NCBI GenBank assembly: GCA_018697195.1
Contig: CM031857.1
Span: forward strand, 67,233,053 to 67,297,052
Source of the DNA: Certhia americana
Lineage: Eukaryota; Chordata; Aves; Passeriformes; Certhiidae
Direction of reading: 5' to 3'
Length of the DNA: 64,000 bases
A program made the position numbers and the translations under genes. This document shows positions 1-13,064 of this stretch, piece after piece. Each line of letters opens with the position of its first letter. Within the stretch, counting starts at the first letter, position 1. A model generated the notes under the pieces. That model saw nothing but the letters and a program-made list of their open reading frames with translations, was not told the DNA's origin and ran no database searches.

Positions 1-3000
1 TAAAAAGCCAGGCTAAACACAGTATCTATCATCAGGCTGTTTGAGAGACCAATTTTCTCAACTTAGAAGCAAATCTACAAGTGCTGACCTTGATTCAAAC
101 TGGCTCATAATGGGTTGCTTTAGGACTTCCATGTCATCTCTCTACAGAAAATATCTGTACGCAAGATAATCACAAATGGGTAATAGTGCACCTTGTGCAA
201 TTTTCCTCAGCTTATTTGGATATATCAAAAGTGCTGCCAATTTTGCAATTATTAACATGTATTTGATGTTTTCTCATTAAACCAGAATATTTTTTTACCA
301 TGCTAACAAATTTCCATTTTTTCACTTTTTTTATAGTGAATAAACTTTGTAAAATGAAGAAAAACATTTTCAACTTTGCCACCTTCAAGAAAGAATAATT
401 TACCTTTCATGAGTCAGAAGAAAAACATTTGTTTTACATTATACAATGATCTAAAAAATGCAAGTATTGATACTGGACTTGCCTGTAACTGAAAATTAAT
501 TGAAAACTTTAAAACTTTCTCTAACTACACTTACATTCATCATGAAGATGAAATTTTTTTCCATTGCATAGATGAAGCTATTTCTGGCTATTTTTATTCT
601 GGTAACTTTTTTCCTCAACTTCATTTCTTCAAAGTCAAACAGGCATAAAACAACAATTGAGTTTATCCAAGAACATCTAAATTATTAACTCTGAATTTTG
701 ACATACTTCATAATCTTAAGCCTGTCCCTGTTCCAAAATTTCACACAAAATGTAAATTACATAAAGCATCAATCATGACAGTGATTCCCTAAGGACTCTA
801 ATAACATATGAGACAAATACATCTTATAAACTAGAGTTCACATAGTTCCATGGCAAAATTTCTATTTGATTTTAACCAAAACATAATAAAATCCCAAGTA
901 TGAATTTACATCCGGTTAATGTGTTCTTTTTTTAATGTGCTGAAGTTCATCACTTATGTCTGTTGACGCATTACACCTTCTTAGAAATAAACCATCAGAA
1001 AAAATTGGCCTTTATCTTCAAGGGGATATATTTTTTTAAAAGTTCACAGCCCCCTGCTCTATCTGTCATTATGATCTGTTAACAGATATAGGGAATGGAA
1101 TTGCAGAGATTGTTGAGACTGCAAAAACAGTTAAGGGAATTAAAAAATCCAGGCTCTTCAAGACACTAGTTATCCAGAACCAGAGAGCAGGGAGGGTTAA
1201 CACTGAAAATAAAGCCACCATTGGCATAGGTCTTATCTACTTTGTAACTTATAATACTCCTGAACTTTCAATTTCTAATCTCTAGCTTGAGAGAGATAGG
1301 GACTTTCTGCAATTTGTGTGTGCCTTTCTTTGCAAGGCTTATTTCAGCTGCTGCTGAAAAACTCACTGAAGCATAAATCTTATCCTTTTAGTCAGAACCA
1401 AGTAGCATTGTCCCCATTGATTTATCTTCTGTTTGTTTCCTCCAGCAGTCTCCTCTGATTTACTTCCCTGCCTTTAGGATAATATCACAAAAGTAAATTG
1501 ACATGCACATTAACAAAAATATATTTAACTGTCTTACTCCCTGCTCCATTTAAGTGTCCACAGAAATCCTTATTGAGGGGCTCAGCACCAGGACTCATCT
1601 TGCTCCAATTTCACCATTACTTTGTCTGTCTGCCTTGTCATAGTGTGTGTAATTTTTGCTCATAAATTAGGCAGATTTTAATTCTCTATGACTAGTCAAT
1701 GCTGGACATAGTTTTTCAGCTTAGAGTCTTGTCTAGTAATATAGTTGGTAAGCAAAATCTTTGCACACCACCAAATTTTAGTAAGAAGGGTGTAATGTAA
1801 TGTTATCAGTGAGAACTTGTATTTACATTTTATAAAACCAGCTACAGGGAACACTCCAGAGCATCATGAAAATTGCAAATAAAGAAAACATGCTCTTCAC
1901 TTATAAAAAGATTAAACAAAGCAGTTAAGGGTTATACCTGTCTATCTTCCCCAAAGAGGTGGTTGATCTAAATGGAATAATCTTTTCTATTATTACTTTA
2001 TTATTGTTTTATTATACTGAGCTAAATTTCAGCCTGTTATGGAATGTCAGTTATTATACCACAGATCTTTCATATTCTAATGAATTTCATTCTGTCTTGG
2101 GAATTTTGTTCTGAAAATTGGCATTCTCATTTTCTCTCTTTCTTTTTATTTTAAAATTTATTCTGAAATTACAATGCAAAAGAATCTCATTTAGGAGTTT
2201 ACCCATGAGACACACAAATGTACCTGTCTTTTCTAGTGAATACCTAATTTTTCAGAAGAGATTTTTGTTCCAAAAAATGGTTTATTTTGAAAAAAATATG
2301 TGATTTATACTCGATAGTCTTGTGTCTTTCATTCTCCCTCTTTTGCTTTTTCCTGAAACTGCAGTATAATCCTGAAGGTAAATTTGAGAAGTCCATAAAA
2401 GTAAACTTGGCAGTCATTTCTAAATTCTGAGTTCTGTAAAGAACCTTGTGGAAGAAAACTAGAGTGGAACCAGAGCTGGTGGAGCTGATAGATGCAGTAC
2501 AGTGCCCTGGCAAAATAGTGTAAAAGCTTAGATGCTTCACAGGTTTGGCAAGAAGAATTAGCTTTGTAGATAATTAATGGAAATATATTTAACATATCTG
2601 CTAAAGTCACTGTTTAGTTTTCTCTTCCATTCTCTATAGTTAGCACTTCACAGTACTTGCAACAGGTAACCATGGAAGCAAGACAAAAGCCAGAAGAGAC
2701 TAATGTGAGGGCTCCCCAGCCCAGGCAATGCCTCCTGATTCCCTAAAAATAACTTTATATAGTGCTTTGTAACTTATTTCTTTGCAGATATATTTAGCAG
2801 AGAATTATAGGTTCAGAAAGACAGAATATACATAACAACAATTGCGGCTTCTCCCAGAACTCCATAGGCTTAATTGTGCTTGCACCTATACTAATAGAGG
2901 AGTTGAGGCTAAATCAGTCAAAATAACACAAGCCAAGTAATTGGTTATGTACCCTTTTTCTTCAGAACTGAAAAGAAAACACTTTACTTGCTTTAACTTA

Positions 3001-3959
3001 AATCATATTCTTTAAAGTTAATGGGTTGTTTGTTTGTTTGTTTGTTTGTTTTTGGGGGGGTGTGCATTTCTTACTCTCTACTAAAGGAAAAAAGAGATCA
3101 CAATAGAAGCAAAATTACAGGGAAGGTCAAAAGGAGTGCTGATAAGGTTTTCTTCAGAGAGAACAGTTTTTAATGGAATACAGCAGTTTGACAAACCCTA
3201 ATCTTTTCATGTAAATGTGTCATTTTAAACAAACCCTCATTGCAAACTGTGTGTAGCTAAAGGGCAAAAGTTGAGGAGAAAAATAAAAAACAGTTTCACA
3301 ATCAGGAAAATGCTAAGGAAATGTCCTGAAGGTGTTTAAAAATTATATGCAAATCCCCCACTGTTTTGGATCGATGAGGAGTAGTTAATCCTCCTCAGTC
3401 TCTCCTTCTGAAGCTGTTTTTCATTATTTATTGCTCCCAATAAAGAAACTAAAGCTGTAACCTGTGTGCTAGGGCACTCAATGGGGAAGAGAAGTGTCAG
3501 CCCTGAGTCAGTCAGAAGTGGGAACTGACATATGACCTCCTATGGAGTGGGTGAATATTTTATCTACAATGTCATGGTGGGTTATCTTTTGGTGGTTTTG
3601 TTTTCTGTCTTAATTTCCCTGATGGAGAATATAGAAATATCCTGGCTTTATTCCAGAGAAGAATAAAAATAACCCTTTACTTTTTGGCTGGAGGAAAAGA
3701 AAAAAAAGCTCTTGTTCTCTCTAGATTTATAAAATCAGAAGGAGATAAGATGTGAAAATGCAGCAGAGACCAAACAAAGGACTTGTATTACAAATGGGTC
3801 AAAGCAAAGATAAGAAATCTGAAGAATAGATTGTGTCTTTGGCAGGAAAACTATTAACGGCTGTTTTGAGTCATCTTCTGTTAATATTTGGACACATTCA
3901 AACAGTCAGGTTCCTGTTTATTTCCACTTGAAAGTACTAAATGTTTTCTAATATCTGAA
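1..3959. other. AT-rich non-coding sequence, no gene seen
   Basis: No reading frame longer than about 100 codons and no recognisable protein, RNA gene or transposon was found here. The short frames around 2118-2610 lie on both strands of AT-rich sequence and look like chance. The only obvious repeat is the GTTT microsatellite at 3028-3060. An octamer-type ATGCAAAT occurs near 3347, but single copies of such a motif are expected by chance in sequence this AT-rich. Very old repeats could be missed by eye. Confidence 0.6.
3028..3060. repeat. (GTTT)n microsatellite followed by G7
   Basis: About six perfect GTTT units run directly into a tract of seven G. The length is likely to vary between individuals. 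A second GTTT array of similar kind lies at 10954-10988. Confidence 0.95.
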
Positions 3960-4629
3960 TACCTGAGCATGGGGGAAGGGCTGGTACACCAGAGGGTTTC
4001 ACTGTCATTCAGAGGGATGTTGACAGGCTTCAGAAAGTGGGATGGGATCCTCATGAAATTCAATCAGGAGAACTGGAAACATCTAGGCAGAACTGTTCCA
4101 CACATCAATATATGCTGGAGGGTCAGCCAGACTAAAAGCAGCTTTGGCAAGGAGGATGGACAATAAGCTAAACATGAACTTTCAATGCACTCTTGTAGCA
4201 AAACGAGATCTCCAGTATCCTGGAAAGCACTGGGAAAAGTGTTGCCAGCAGCTTGAGGGAGGTAAACCTGCCCTTCTACTCAGAGATGAGTGAGACTTCA
4301 TTGGCAGTGCTGTGCCCAGTTCTGAGCTCCCCAGGACAAGAGACATGGACATACTGGAGTCAGTTCAATGAGGGTCTGTAAAGATGGAAGGACTGGAATC
4401 TCTCTTCTATGAGAAAAGGCTGAGAGACCTGGGATGGTTTAGCCTGGAGAAGAATAGGCTTGGGGTGATCTTTTCACTGTTTATAAATGCCTGAAGGGAG
4501 ACAATGAATGAGATTTGTTCCAGCAATGCCCAGTGACAGTAAAAGAGGCAGTGAACACAAATTAATACACATGAACTTTCATCTGAGCACACTAGAGAAA
4601 CCTTTTTTACTGTGGAAGTGATCAGTCAC
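3960..4629 (+). mobile_element. CR1 LINE fragment, 5' part of a copy split by an LTR
   Basis: This is a truncated, diverged CR1 non-LTR retrotransposon in plus orientation. It covers the region coding for the end of the ORF2 reverse transcriptase and the start of the 3' UTR. Recognisable CR1 blocks in order are CATTCAGAGGGATGTTGACA near 4008, CTCATGAAATTCAA near 4052, AATAAGCTAAACATGAAC near 4163, CCCAGTTCTGAGCTCCCCAG near 4315, and GAGAAAAGGCTGAGAGACCT near 4411. The copy has many stops and indels, so it is dead. It is interrupted at 4629 by a solo LTR and resumes at 5024. The 5' limit is approximate. Short frames at 3888-4166 and 4407-4592 are decayed CR1 sequence or shadows, not genes. Confidence 0.9.
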
Positions 4630-5023
4630 TGTTGGGGCCTTTACAGGGCCAACACCAGCCGGTGTACAAGAGAATCCTGTAATGTGTCTTTAATCATAAA
4701 TTGTGTGAAGCAGAAGGAACAGAAGCTAGACAAAGGAATGTTAAACATCGCAGCCCAAGTTAGGAGGTTACCAGCAGAGAATCACAAGAAAGACAACCAA
4801 GATCATTAGAAAGTTCTGCTGGCAGCACGGGAGGGATGAAGCTGAACACCTGGAGGTTTGACCATGAACAGATATATTTTTAGCCTTTGGCACAAACTAT
4901 GTTGATTGTATCTTGCACGTACTCAAAACATATATAAGGTTTTTCACTTGCTTAATAAATCGGAATCAGTTCCACATCATATTGGTGTGCTGTCTGTCTC
5001 CTTCTCCAACACGGACCTCAACA
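4630..5023 (+). mobile_element. Solo LTR (class II-like), nested in a CR1 copy
   Basis: This 394-bp element begins TGTTGGGGCC and ends CTCAACA, so it has the TG...CA ends of a retroviral LTR. It is flanked by a perfect 6-bp duplication, AGTCAC, at 4624-4629 and 5024-5029. Removing the element and one duplicate restores a continuous CR1 sequence (GTGATCAGTCAC then TGGCATAGGTTACCCAGAGA). Inside it lie a TATA-like TATATAAG and a downstream AATAAA, which set the orientation as plus. A 6-bp duplication is typical of alpharetrovirus or ERVK-type (class II) integrases, but the family is inferred. No internal retroviral sequence remains, so it is the product of LTR-LTR recombination. The 65-codon frame at 4612-4809 crosses its left edge and is not a gene. 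Confidence 0.92.
4931..4959 (+). promoter_or_regulatory. LTR TATA box and polyadenylation signal
   Basis: TATATAAG at 4931-4938 is followed by AATAAA at 4954-4959, inside the solo LTR at 4630-5023. The spacing is short but is seen in compact LTRs with a short R region. Whether the element still starts transcripts cannot be judged from sequence. Confidence 0.6.
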
Positions 5024-5157
5024 AGTCACTGGCATAGGTTACCCAGAGAGACTTTGGAGTCTCCATCCCTGGAGATATGTGGCCCAACTTGAGCAAGGGT
5101 ATTAGACCAGATGCGCTTCAGATGTCACTTGCAACCCAACAATTCTGTCATTCTTTA
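5024..5157 (+). mobile_element. CR1 LINE fragment, 3' part of the split copy
   Basis: This continues the CR1 copy interrupted at 4629. It carries the CR1 3' UTR blocks GGTTACCCAGAGAGACTTTGG and GAGTCTCCATCCCTGGAGAT, then the tail CCAACAATTCTGTCATTCT, which matches the CR1 3' end with its short ATTCTGTG-like octamer. The copy is complete at its 3' end and truncated at its 5' end, as is usual for CR1. Confidence 0.9.
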
Positions 5158-7689
5158 GTTGTCATTTCCAAGAGCTTTCTTCACTAAATTCTGTTTGAGA
5201 ATTCTGAAATAGACACAGAAATATTAGTCCTTGTATTAAGGCTACTTACACTTCTCAAGCAGAGCCAATACCCAATACAGTGTGCATCCAAACTGTACAT
5301 CAGACAAATGTAACCACATATAAATTATTAACTGCTGTGGTTTCACTGTGACCTACATAGTTATTGAGTAATAACGAGTTGACCTGAGAACTAGATCCAG
5401 TTCATATTTCAGGAATTCAAGAGCTAACAGCTGAAACTATCTTTTCATGTAGTCAGTTTTATTTAAATTTTTTAGAATTTACTAAGGAGTATTTTGATCT
5501 TTTTAAATTGTGAAAGTTCCTGACAATCTCCTTTTGCTTAATGGCCCTGCAAATTTTCCTGGAAGATGCTAGAAGAACGTGTGGTTATGAACATACCAAA
5601 TAAGCTTCTTTTATTATTTTTGAAAAACTTCCAACATGTGATTCCAAGGCATCAAATCAGGCTTTTTCAATATAAACATCTTTTATTCTTGATTTCCCAG
5701 TGACAATGCTTTTCCAAAAAGACTCCAGACAAGGTATGCTTTTTGAATGCTTATGAAACATTTTCACTCATTTAAATGTGTCCCACTACTCACCAGGACA
5801 ACATTTAATTAATCTGGAATCCTCTCAGCCCAGAAACTATGACCTTTGAAATGGGCAGTTGCTGCAGATACAGCTCCTGTGTGTAGTACAGCTATATTGG
5901 GCCACAGAAAACCAATTTTTAGTCATGGTAAGACTAAGTTTTCATTTCTCTCATATGTATATTGATTATGCAATTATTATATAAACAATTAGATCATGCA
6001 AAAATTATATAAACAAGACCTTATGGTCCTTTTTCCTTTTTGTACATTTGAAAGACAATGTTGACTGAGGGTCATATTTAGTGGATAGCATGCCAAATGT
6101 AGGCATTTCTGTGATTGTTACTCTAACCCCGCCATGTTCACAATAAGCAAAATAAATGACTCAAATTTTATGCTGAGTTTGAGCAACAGAGACATGGAAT
6201 TACCACACATTTTCAGTTAGGGAACTAATGTGGGGAGAGAGAACAAAAATCTCTTAAACTAGAGGGTAAAACTAACTCAATTATTCAATTACTCGCTTAG
6301 GATGACAAAGGAATACCATAACAAAAGGAAGCAGATTCCAATTTCCAGTAATAACTTAGAAGTATGAATACTATAAAAATTATTTTCTTTACTTTGTTCA
6401 AACTTTTTTTACCAATATTCAAAAAACATTCAACTAGACAAAAATCTTGTGGAAATGATGTGGTAGGTATCAGCAACCAGAAGAAATTCTTGATGTTAAA
6501 AATTGTTGGAAAACTTCAACCATTCCCATTTCTACCAGTTGTGTGCAGACAGCAGAGTTCTGATGACATACAGAAAGATTCAGATGTGCAGTCCTAATAT
6601 ATGTTCCTATCTAAGGACTCTATACTCACTGAGATTGCTGAAAATGAGACATGACATACAAATCAGATAAATAAAATTTTTCAAAAATTGGTACTGTCTG
6701 CCTGCTCTACATCTGACTTTGAAGATAAATCTAATATGAAGGGTAACATAAACTCTCTAGACATGCTCTATTAAAAGAGCCCTCAGAACAGAGGATAATA
6801 TTCCAAAAATCATATTAGGCCTCTCAAAGATTAAATAATTAATCCATCTATTTCACTTCCTGGTAGTCCTGCCATCCTCCATAGGCAAGCCAGCATCCTG
6901 TGGGCCCAGATATGAAAGCTGGGCAACTGGTTTTAGGAAACCACTAAATATTAATGTCTGAAACATACTCTTTTTGTTCTTTCTTCTTTTATAATTTGGG
7001 GGTTTTTTAATACACTGCTAATAATTTTAAGCAATTGCTCCTTATAGGACCTTTGTAATTTCATAGACCTAAAGAAATTGAAAATATTTGAAATCTAATG
7101 TACTTACTTAATCTTCAGTGACAGGAGCATCTGTTCTGTCTTAATGCTGCATCACTTATTGAGGTGACTGGCAGAGGTTGTCCAGTGACTGGGCTCATCC
7201 AATGACCAAAATTATCCAGTGCTGGAGGCTAACAAGGCTTTTCCTTAGTGGCACCGTGTTTGGAAAAATATTCAGTACTTCCTGTATTGTAAAATGCAGT
7301 GTTTCAATATTCAATACAAATATCTAATATTCACAGCAAGTCTAAAAGATACACTATAAATATATGTATATATTACAGTCTGTAGAGCACTTACATCTGA
7401 AAATGTGTATTTTGAACATATTAAGTTTCACAGGTAGGATAAGTAGAATAAATAAGAGTACCTTTTTTTTCTTAGTGGATGATACAAAAATACTTAGACC
7501 CAGGAAAATTACTCCAGATGAGGGTAGAAGTTGGCAGACAGAAGGGAAGGAGATCTAGGACTAGGAAGAGGTCACCTGTGGGAAAACTTGGACAACACAT
7601 TAATGGATTAATTTATCCCTTTGCACCATGGATACAAATTGTCATCATGGTTTGCCTGATGCATTAAATGAGCACATTCAGGGATTTTA

Positions 7690-8290
7690 GGGATGTCCAG
7701 GGGTGTTTGCATTTGTATTTCTGAGGCAGGTGGCACTAGATGGCACTATCTCAAGGGCTTTCACAGCATGTTGTGGGCGAGCAGCAGGCAGTCGCTCTGC
7801 CTGTTTGGTGGTGGTAGTGGGTGGGTGGCAGAGCAAGGGCTTAAAAGGCAAGGGAACTGGTTTTCTTACGCTTGCTAATACAGCAGGATTATTTATGGAG
7901 GCAGAGCCACCGCCTGAAGCCAGGAGCTGCTGTCAGCTGAGCTCATGGAACAACAGCTTGGCTGTGACTTGGTTATGCCCACCTCTGTTCCGAGGGTGGC
8001 AAGTAATCTGGATAAATGTATGACACTTCTACACATGTGATTTGAGGAGTTACGCACGGAGAATGCTTCTTGTTTCCCCTCTAAAAAGAGGCTGATTCAC
8101 ACACCCTAGAAATTAGATGATGCTTAGCCGAGGGACAACAGTATCTCAGTACATGTGTGTCATGTAGAGGAGATAATTAAGTGATTAATTGCACAGCCAT
8201 ATGAGAAACCAATCTGTGCACTAAAATCTGTCCTTAATCCACCACAAACAAAACTAATTTTGACCATTCAAAGAGATCGCCTAAAATATT
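7690..8290. other. GC-richer island with homeodomain-type sites, possible conserved element
   Basis: This segment is richer in G and C than its surroundings and keeps scattered CpGs (for example near 7778, 7792, 8053 and 8057), while the flanks have very few. Its right part holds TAATTAA at 8174 and GATTAATT at 8183, closely spaced homeodomain-type cores followed by GCACAGCC. No repeat family is recognised and no reading frame is convincing. A distal enhancer or conserved non-coding element is one reading, but composition alone does not prove it. Confidence 0.2.
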
Positions 8291-10953
8291 CCTCTTGGTA
8301 TGTTATGATAGGGGTTATTTTCTGTCAAATATTAATTTTCTGCCAGTCTCCCTTCCATAACCATTTTTTTTTTCAAATTATCTTTCATGGAGTAAGTCAG
8401 CATTCAATACCAGTTTGATATTTTGTGACTTTTTATATTCACAAAATGATCTTTTTACCCCCAAATCTGGGCTTTTAGGATGGGATACACAGCTGTCACT
8501 TTTAGCCCCAAGACAAGTTCTTTGAAACTACACATTATGTTCTATAAAGCATTTTCATGCCATTTGTTGAGATATTTGTATTTTGTTCAGACTCAGAACA
8601 CACCTGTGATATGTCTTACTGTCATATGGTGTGAAGATTGCTGTAAAACTCTTATAATTTTTTTTTTAAAATTCCTTCTTTTGTTCTTACTAACTCCAGA
8701 ATAAATTTACTGATATAGAATGGTGTAAGAGCTTTTCTACTAAGGATTTTTTTATGTCTGCATTATCACTATTATAAAGTCAGGTAGAAATTGAACTTCA
8801 TAATTTAAAAACATTTCTGTATTTACCAGACAGCACAGATGTAGCAACATACACTCAGTTTATACACTCTCTTCGGAAGTTTGTTGCGTAGAATTTTTTA
8901 CAGTTTTACAGTTTCTGGCTTCAGGATACTTATTATTAAGACAGATTCCTTAAAAATCTGTGCTTCGGTATTATCACTGAATTCTTGCTTGTCAATCTGA
9001 GGCTACAGCTCTGACAGAGACAAGAAGAAGCTAAATCTTTGCTTTAGAAAAAGACTGCTCAAACTGAGCATAAAATCCATTTTTTGGTAAATCGAAAACC
9101 ACACAACATCTGGTACAACAACAAATGGAAAAAGACATAATGTCCATGGTCTGGGATAGAGAAAATTATGAACACTGTAATTTCTGCAGTGTTTTGTATT
9201 GTATTGTGTACATGCTGTGCTGGGAGACTTGCCTCTCATGCAGATCAAAGAAAGATGCAAAGGTCAAATCCAGCTGAAAACCCTGCTAGTGCACCTGAGT
9301 TATTTGCTGAAAACAGCAGGCAAGGACCAGGCTAATCAGGCAACAAACTGGCCTCCTGTGAGAGCCTGCTGTTTCTCCCTGTGTTTGGGAGAACTACAGT
9401 ATTTGTTGATCTAGAGCTGCATGAAGACTTGTGCACAGCTTTAAAGAATTTACATTACCTCACAATTACAACTTCCACCAAGAAAAAGGGGATAATTTTT
9501 CTCTAATCCCTAATCATATAGAACTACTGAAGTTTCAGCACTTCTACAATTTCCTGAAGACTCAGCCAAATTCTCTTTACTTGACCCTCTAAGTAGTATT
9601 CCATTGCTTCAACAGACAAACAAAATTCAGTTTCTATATGTTATAGATATTTTCAAATGCCTGCAGGTACTAAAGCTAAGCACAGTGGGTACTTCTGGTT
9701 TTCACTCCTAGTGAAATATACCAGTCATACATCTTCCTTTTCTTTCCATTTCTTTTGCTTTGCATATACATAAAAAAATAAAAAAAACCCCTATCTTTCT
9801 CTTGAACAATAACACCAAAATTATTTTTCATTTTACATTATTTTTATATAGATCAAAGTGCCTCCAGCTCCTGGTAACTGAAGGCTTTCTCCATTAATAG
9901 AGACACAGAACAAAAGTGATCATGAGTCTACAAGGGAAGCATTCAAGGCACCATATCTGGAAGAAAAAACATTTGGGCTCCCATCCCTGTTTCACCTAAC
10001 AATTAACATAAAATCCATTGTGGGCTTAGATCATAAGGCCAGAGTCCTATGACTGTCCCTGCTAGTGGTTAAACTGCAGGAATGTCATATATATGCAAGG
10101 TAATTACAAACTACACTACCTACTTTCCCTATTACCTTACTTGGAAGAAACTGTATCACATAAAAGATGGTTAGAGTGATTTTCTGGGAGCTGGGAATTA
10201 TCAGCTCATGTTTTTTTACAGAAAGGACTAGCAAAGTCTGTGGAAGCTTAAGAGAAAAAAAGTTCAAGTCACAATCACATCATATTTGTTACCTTACCTC
10301 TGTGTCTGTTATTGGTGAAACCATGTCAAGGATAATGAACTTGGTTCTGGAAAATATAGTGGAAAAAGGGCATTGAACTCATCTGTCTTTTAAAAAGAGC
10401 TAGAAAAAAATCAAAAATCAACAAGTTTTTTTTAGTGAAAAACTTGAACTTTTTTAGGATCAAGTTATAACTTCATCCATGTAAGAATCAACCTGATGAA
10501 TAGTACTTTCATAGACAAATTTTTTTGTCAGTCCATTCATAGGGGGTAGGGCTAAAGTATAATAATATCCAGCATTTGGAATCTGAAGCTGGACAAATTA
10601 AAAATCATGTAAACATAATTCATTGAGTAGCTATCTGATTAACCAAACTGCAAAGTGCTACAGTGGATTCTTTATCCCTTTAAATCAAGATTGAATACTG
10701 CACCACTTTTTCTGCCACACTTGCATAAACTGCAGACAAGACCTGCTCTGCCAGTTTGGAGCAAGGTGGGGTGCTGCTGACCAGGGGGATGGGAAATGGA
10801 ACCACAGCTCATTACCAGGCCTTGCCCTCTACTGGTTTGGGTGATGAGAGAGAGGAGGCACTGGTAGTGAATATCTGAAATGATGACTCAGAGACCCAAT
10901 TAATATTACACTTTCTGTGACTATATCAACCAATAATCAATTTGATATTTTGA

Positions 10954-10988
10954 GTTTGTTTGTTTGTTTGTTTGTTTGTTTGTTTGTT
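10954..10988. repeat. (GTTT)n microsatellite
   Basis: Eight perfect GTTT units plus a partial one. The minus-strand frame that runs across it (10921-11136) reads the array as a run of the same four residues (KQTN) and is an artefact. Confidence 0.95.
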
Positions 10989-11476
10989 GTTTTGGAGCTT
11001 GGTTGATTTTTTCATAGATCTTAATGAATAAACTACATTTTGGTGGCTTAAATTCGACTGATTTTTGATGTCTGTGGATAAACATGTGGACATTCCTAAG
11101 CCTGAGCAGTTTTCTTAAACTAGATCTATCAGGCATGGCCTGGAGGCATTCTTAGAGGCCAAAAATGGGAACAGATCAGCCAGATGCTATAGTATCAGAA
11201 TGTTTATTCCTTTTGGCATTCCCCTATAATGCTAACTACATCTGAACTGAAGAATGCTTCTGCTCCAGGGCCCAGTGGTAATGAATAATTGCATTCCCAA
11301 ACTATTACCTTCCAAAGCAAACTGGGCACAAATACATTGCATAGCACTAAACCTGTCACCTTGATTATTTTTGTGTGGTTTTTCAGTTCAAAGCAACTGA
11401 TGTTGTGCCAGAGGTCTGTCGCAACTCACCAGAGAGTCTCAGAGCATGCTGCTGAGAAAATTCCAGGTTGGTGGAA

Positions 11477-11498
11477 TATGCCACCTGGAGGTGGCATA
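11477..11498. repeat. Perfect 9-bp inverted repeat
   Basis: TATGCCACC and its exact reverse complement GGTGGCATA are separated by four bases (TGGA), giving a small hairpin. No T-run or other partner suggests a function. Short palindromes of this size arise by chance in a window this long. Confidence 0.6.
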
Positions 11499-12844
11499 GC
11501 CAAGTAGGATAGTAATGGAAGGTTGTGGTGGCTTGAGGGAGCCAAAAGTGACATGATTTGGCCTGTGCTTTTTGGGAGCAGACTCTAACAAGGTGTCCCA
11601 AGAACTGTACTTGAGTTTTGTGAAATTAGGTTTACATGAATAGTCAGGGTGCAAAAATGAAGTAGGAGCTGAGGCTTTTCCCCGAAGGAATATTCAGGAA
11701 ATAGTTTTCAGGACAGTAGGTCTTTCTTCACTGAAGCTCTTCACTTTTGCATTAATAACTGAAATATTAAGTATTCATCAGATCCAGGTTGTTAGGAAGA
11801 TGGGTTCACACATCCATTTTGACTTATGTAAACACCAGCTTAAACAGCTTCTAATTTGTCTGTCTCTTCCACCTTCTCTTTCTTTTTTTCATCAGCTCAG
11901 TGATTCATGCCTGCAAATCCTCTAAATTTTGGTAGTCCAGTTTTGAACACTTAATTTTGACTGCTTGTATTCTCACTGGATATATTCTGTGATCATAGCA
12001 AGAGCTTGTAACACTGGTGCCAATAAATGGAAACATTTCAAAGGGAATCAGAAAAAAATAACCCAAGTATTATCTCTGCCTAGAAACCTTGTCTTGCTAA
12101 TGCCCTTAGCCCTATGACAACAATACCAGAGAAAATTATAATGTCTGCCAACTACATATTTTCATGGAGCTAGTCACTGTTGCTAACTGAGATAAAAGTT
12201 ATTTCTTAAAGCCCATGATCTAATTTCTTCTACCAGGCTAGTTTCTGCTTTTATTTTCTTTAGTTGGTGAAAAGTTGTCAAGAAAAAGCCCAGAAAATGA
12301 CACATGTGGCATTAGTTACAGTGAGGCTGATGTAATAATTCTAAGTTCTTCAGATATAAATTCTTGGAGGAAATGCAGGACTGATAATCAAACTCATTCA
12401 CAAGTTCATTCAGTGAGTAAATCAAAAGGCACTTGATAACCCTCTCTTTGTGTGATTCTCAGATCTTTTACTTAATGGTTTTCTCATTCTGAAATTAATC
12501 AAGTCAATGAAATAAATCACAGAACACCATAGACTTCAACATATATATTACTTGTTAGATTAAGCTTTCCTGTCTATTACCATGTCTCAAAATGGGCTCG
12601 CCTAATACTCTTGATTCAGACTGGAATTGGGAACAGGAGAGGGAAATATCCTAAGAACAGGAAAATGTACCAATTTCCTACTATATGATATATGTGTTTA
12701 AGTAACATTCCTGCACAGGAACTACAGGAACTTGATTAGTTCCTATGTTTATTATGACTCATGAACAAATGTGGGAATACACACTCAGCAAGAGCTCAAT
12801 GAGACCTAGAGGGAAATATTAATCTCTGTAAACTGTCTAATCTG

Positions 12845-12861
12845 AAAAAAAAAAAAAAAAA
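12845..12861. repeat. A17 homopolymer
   Basis: Seventeen uninterrupted A, then GAAAAAG. No flanking direct repeat or adjoining retrotransposed sequence was seen, so it is treated as simple repeat and not as a retrogene tail. Confidence 0.9.
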
Positions 12862-13064
12862 GAAAAAGTACAAGAAAATTTAATAGGACACTTTTCAGCC
12901 TTCTGTTTTTGAAACCCTGACTTGGCTGGAATAATTCTAAACAGTCTTAATGAATTGGTGTTAATCTGGCATGCTTACCTGGGAGCACAAACAGATGGAG
13001 ACATGCCTAAATATCTTCCAACCCTTTTGGTTTTCCCATTAGACATGTCTTAGATCTGATTCTT

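Larger units (their letters stand above)
5158..13064. other. AT-rich non-coding sequence, no gene seen
   Basis: This is mostly low-copy-looking sequence. Reading frames are short and scattered on both strands, the longest being 106 codons at 7703-8023, and none matches a family I recognise. Items inside are a GTTT array (10954-10988), a 9-bp-stem hairpin (11477-11498), an A17 tract (12845-12861), and a compositionally distinct stretch at about 7690-8290 listed separately. A few bases near 7160-7185 resemble CR1 but are too short to call. Confidence 0.55.

Noticed and set aside
7160..7185. Short CR1-like match (GACTGGCAGAGGTTGTCCAG)
   Set aside because: About 25 bp with no continuation on either side that follows CR1.
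10921..11136. Minus-strand frame with a repeated KQTN segment
   Set aside because: It is a translation of the GTTT microsatellite and not a repeat protein.
12845..12861. A17 tract considered as a retrogene tail
   Set aside because: No coding remnant upstream and no flanking target duplication.
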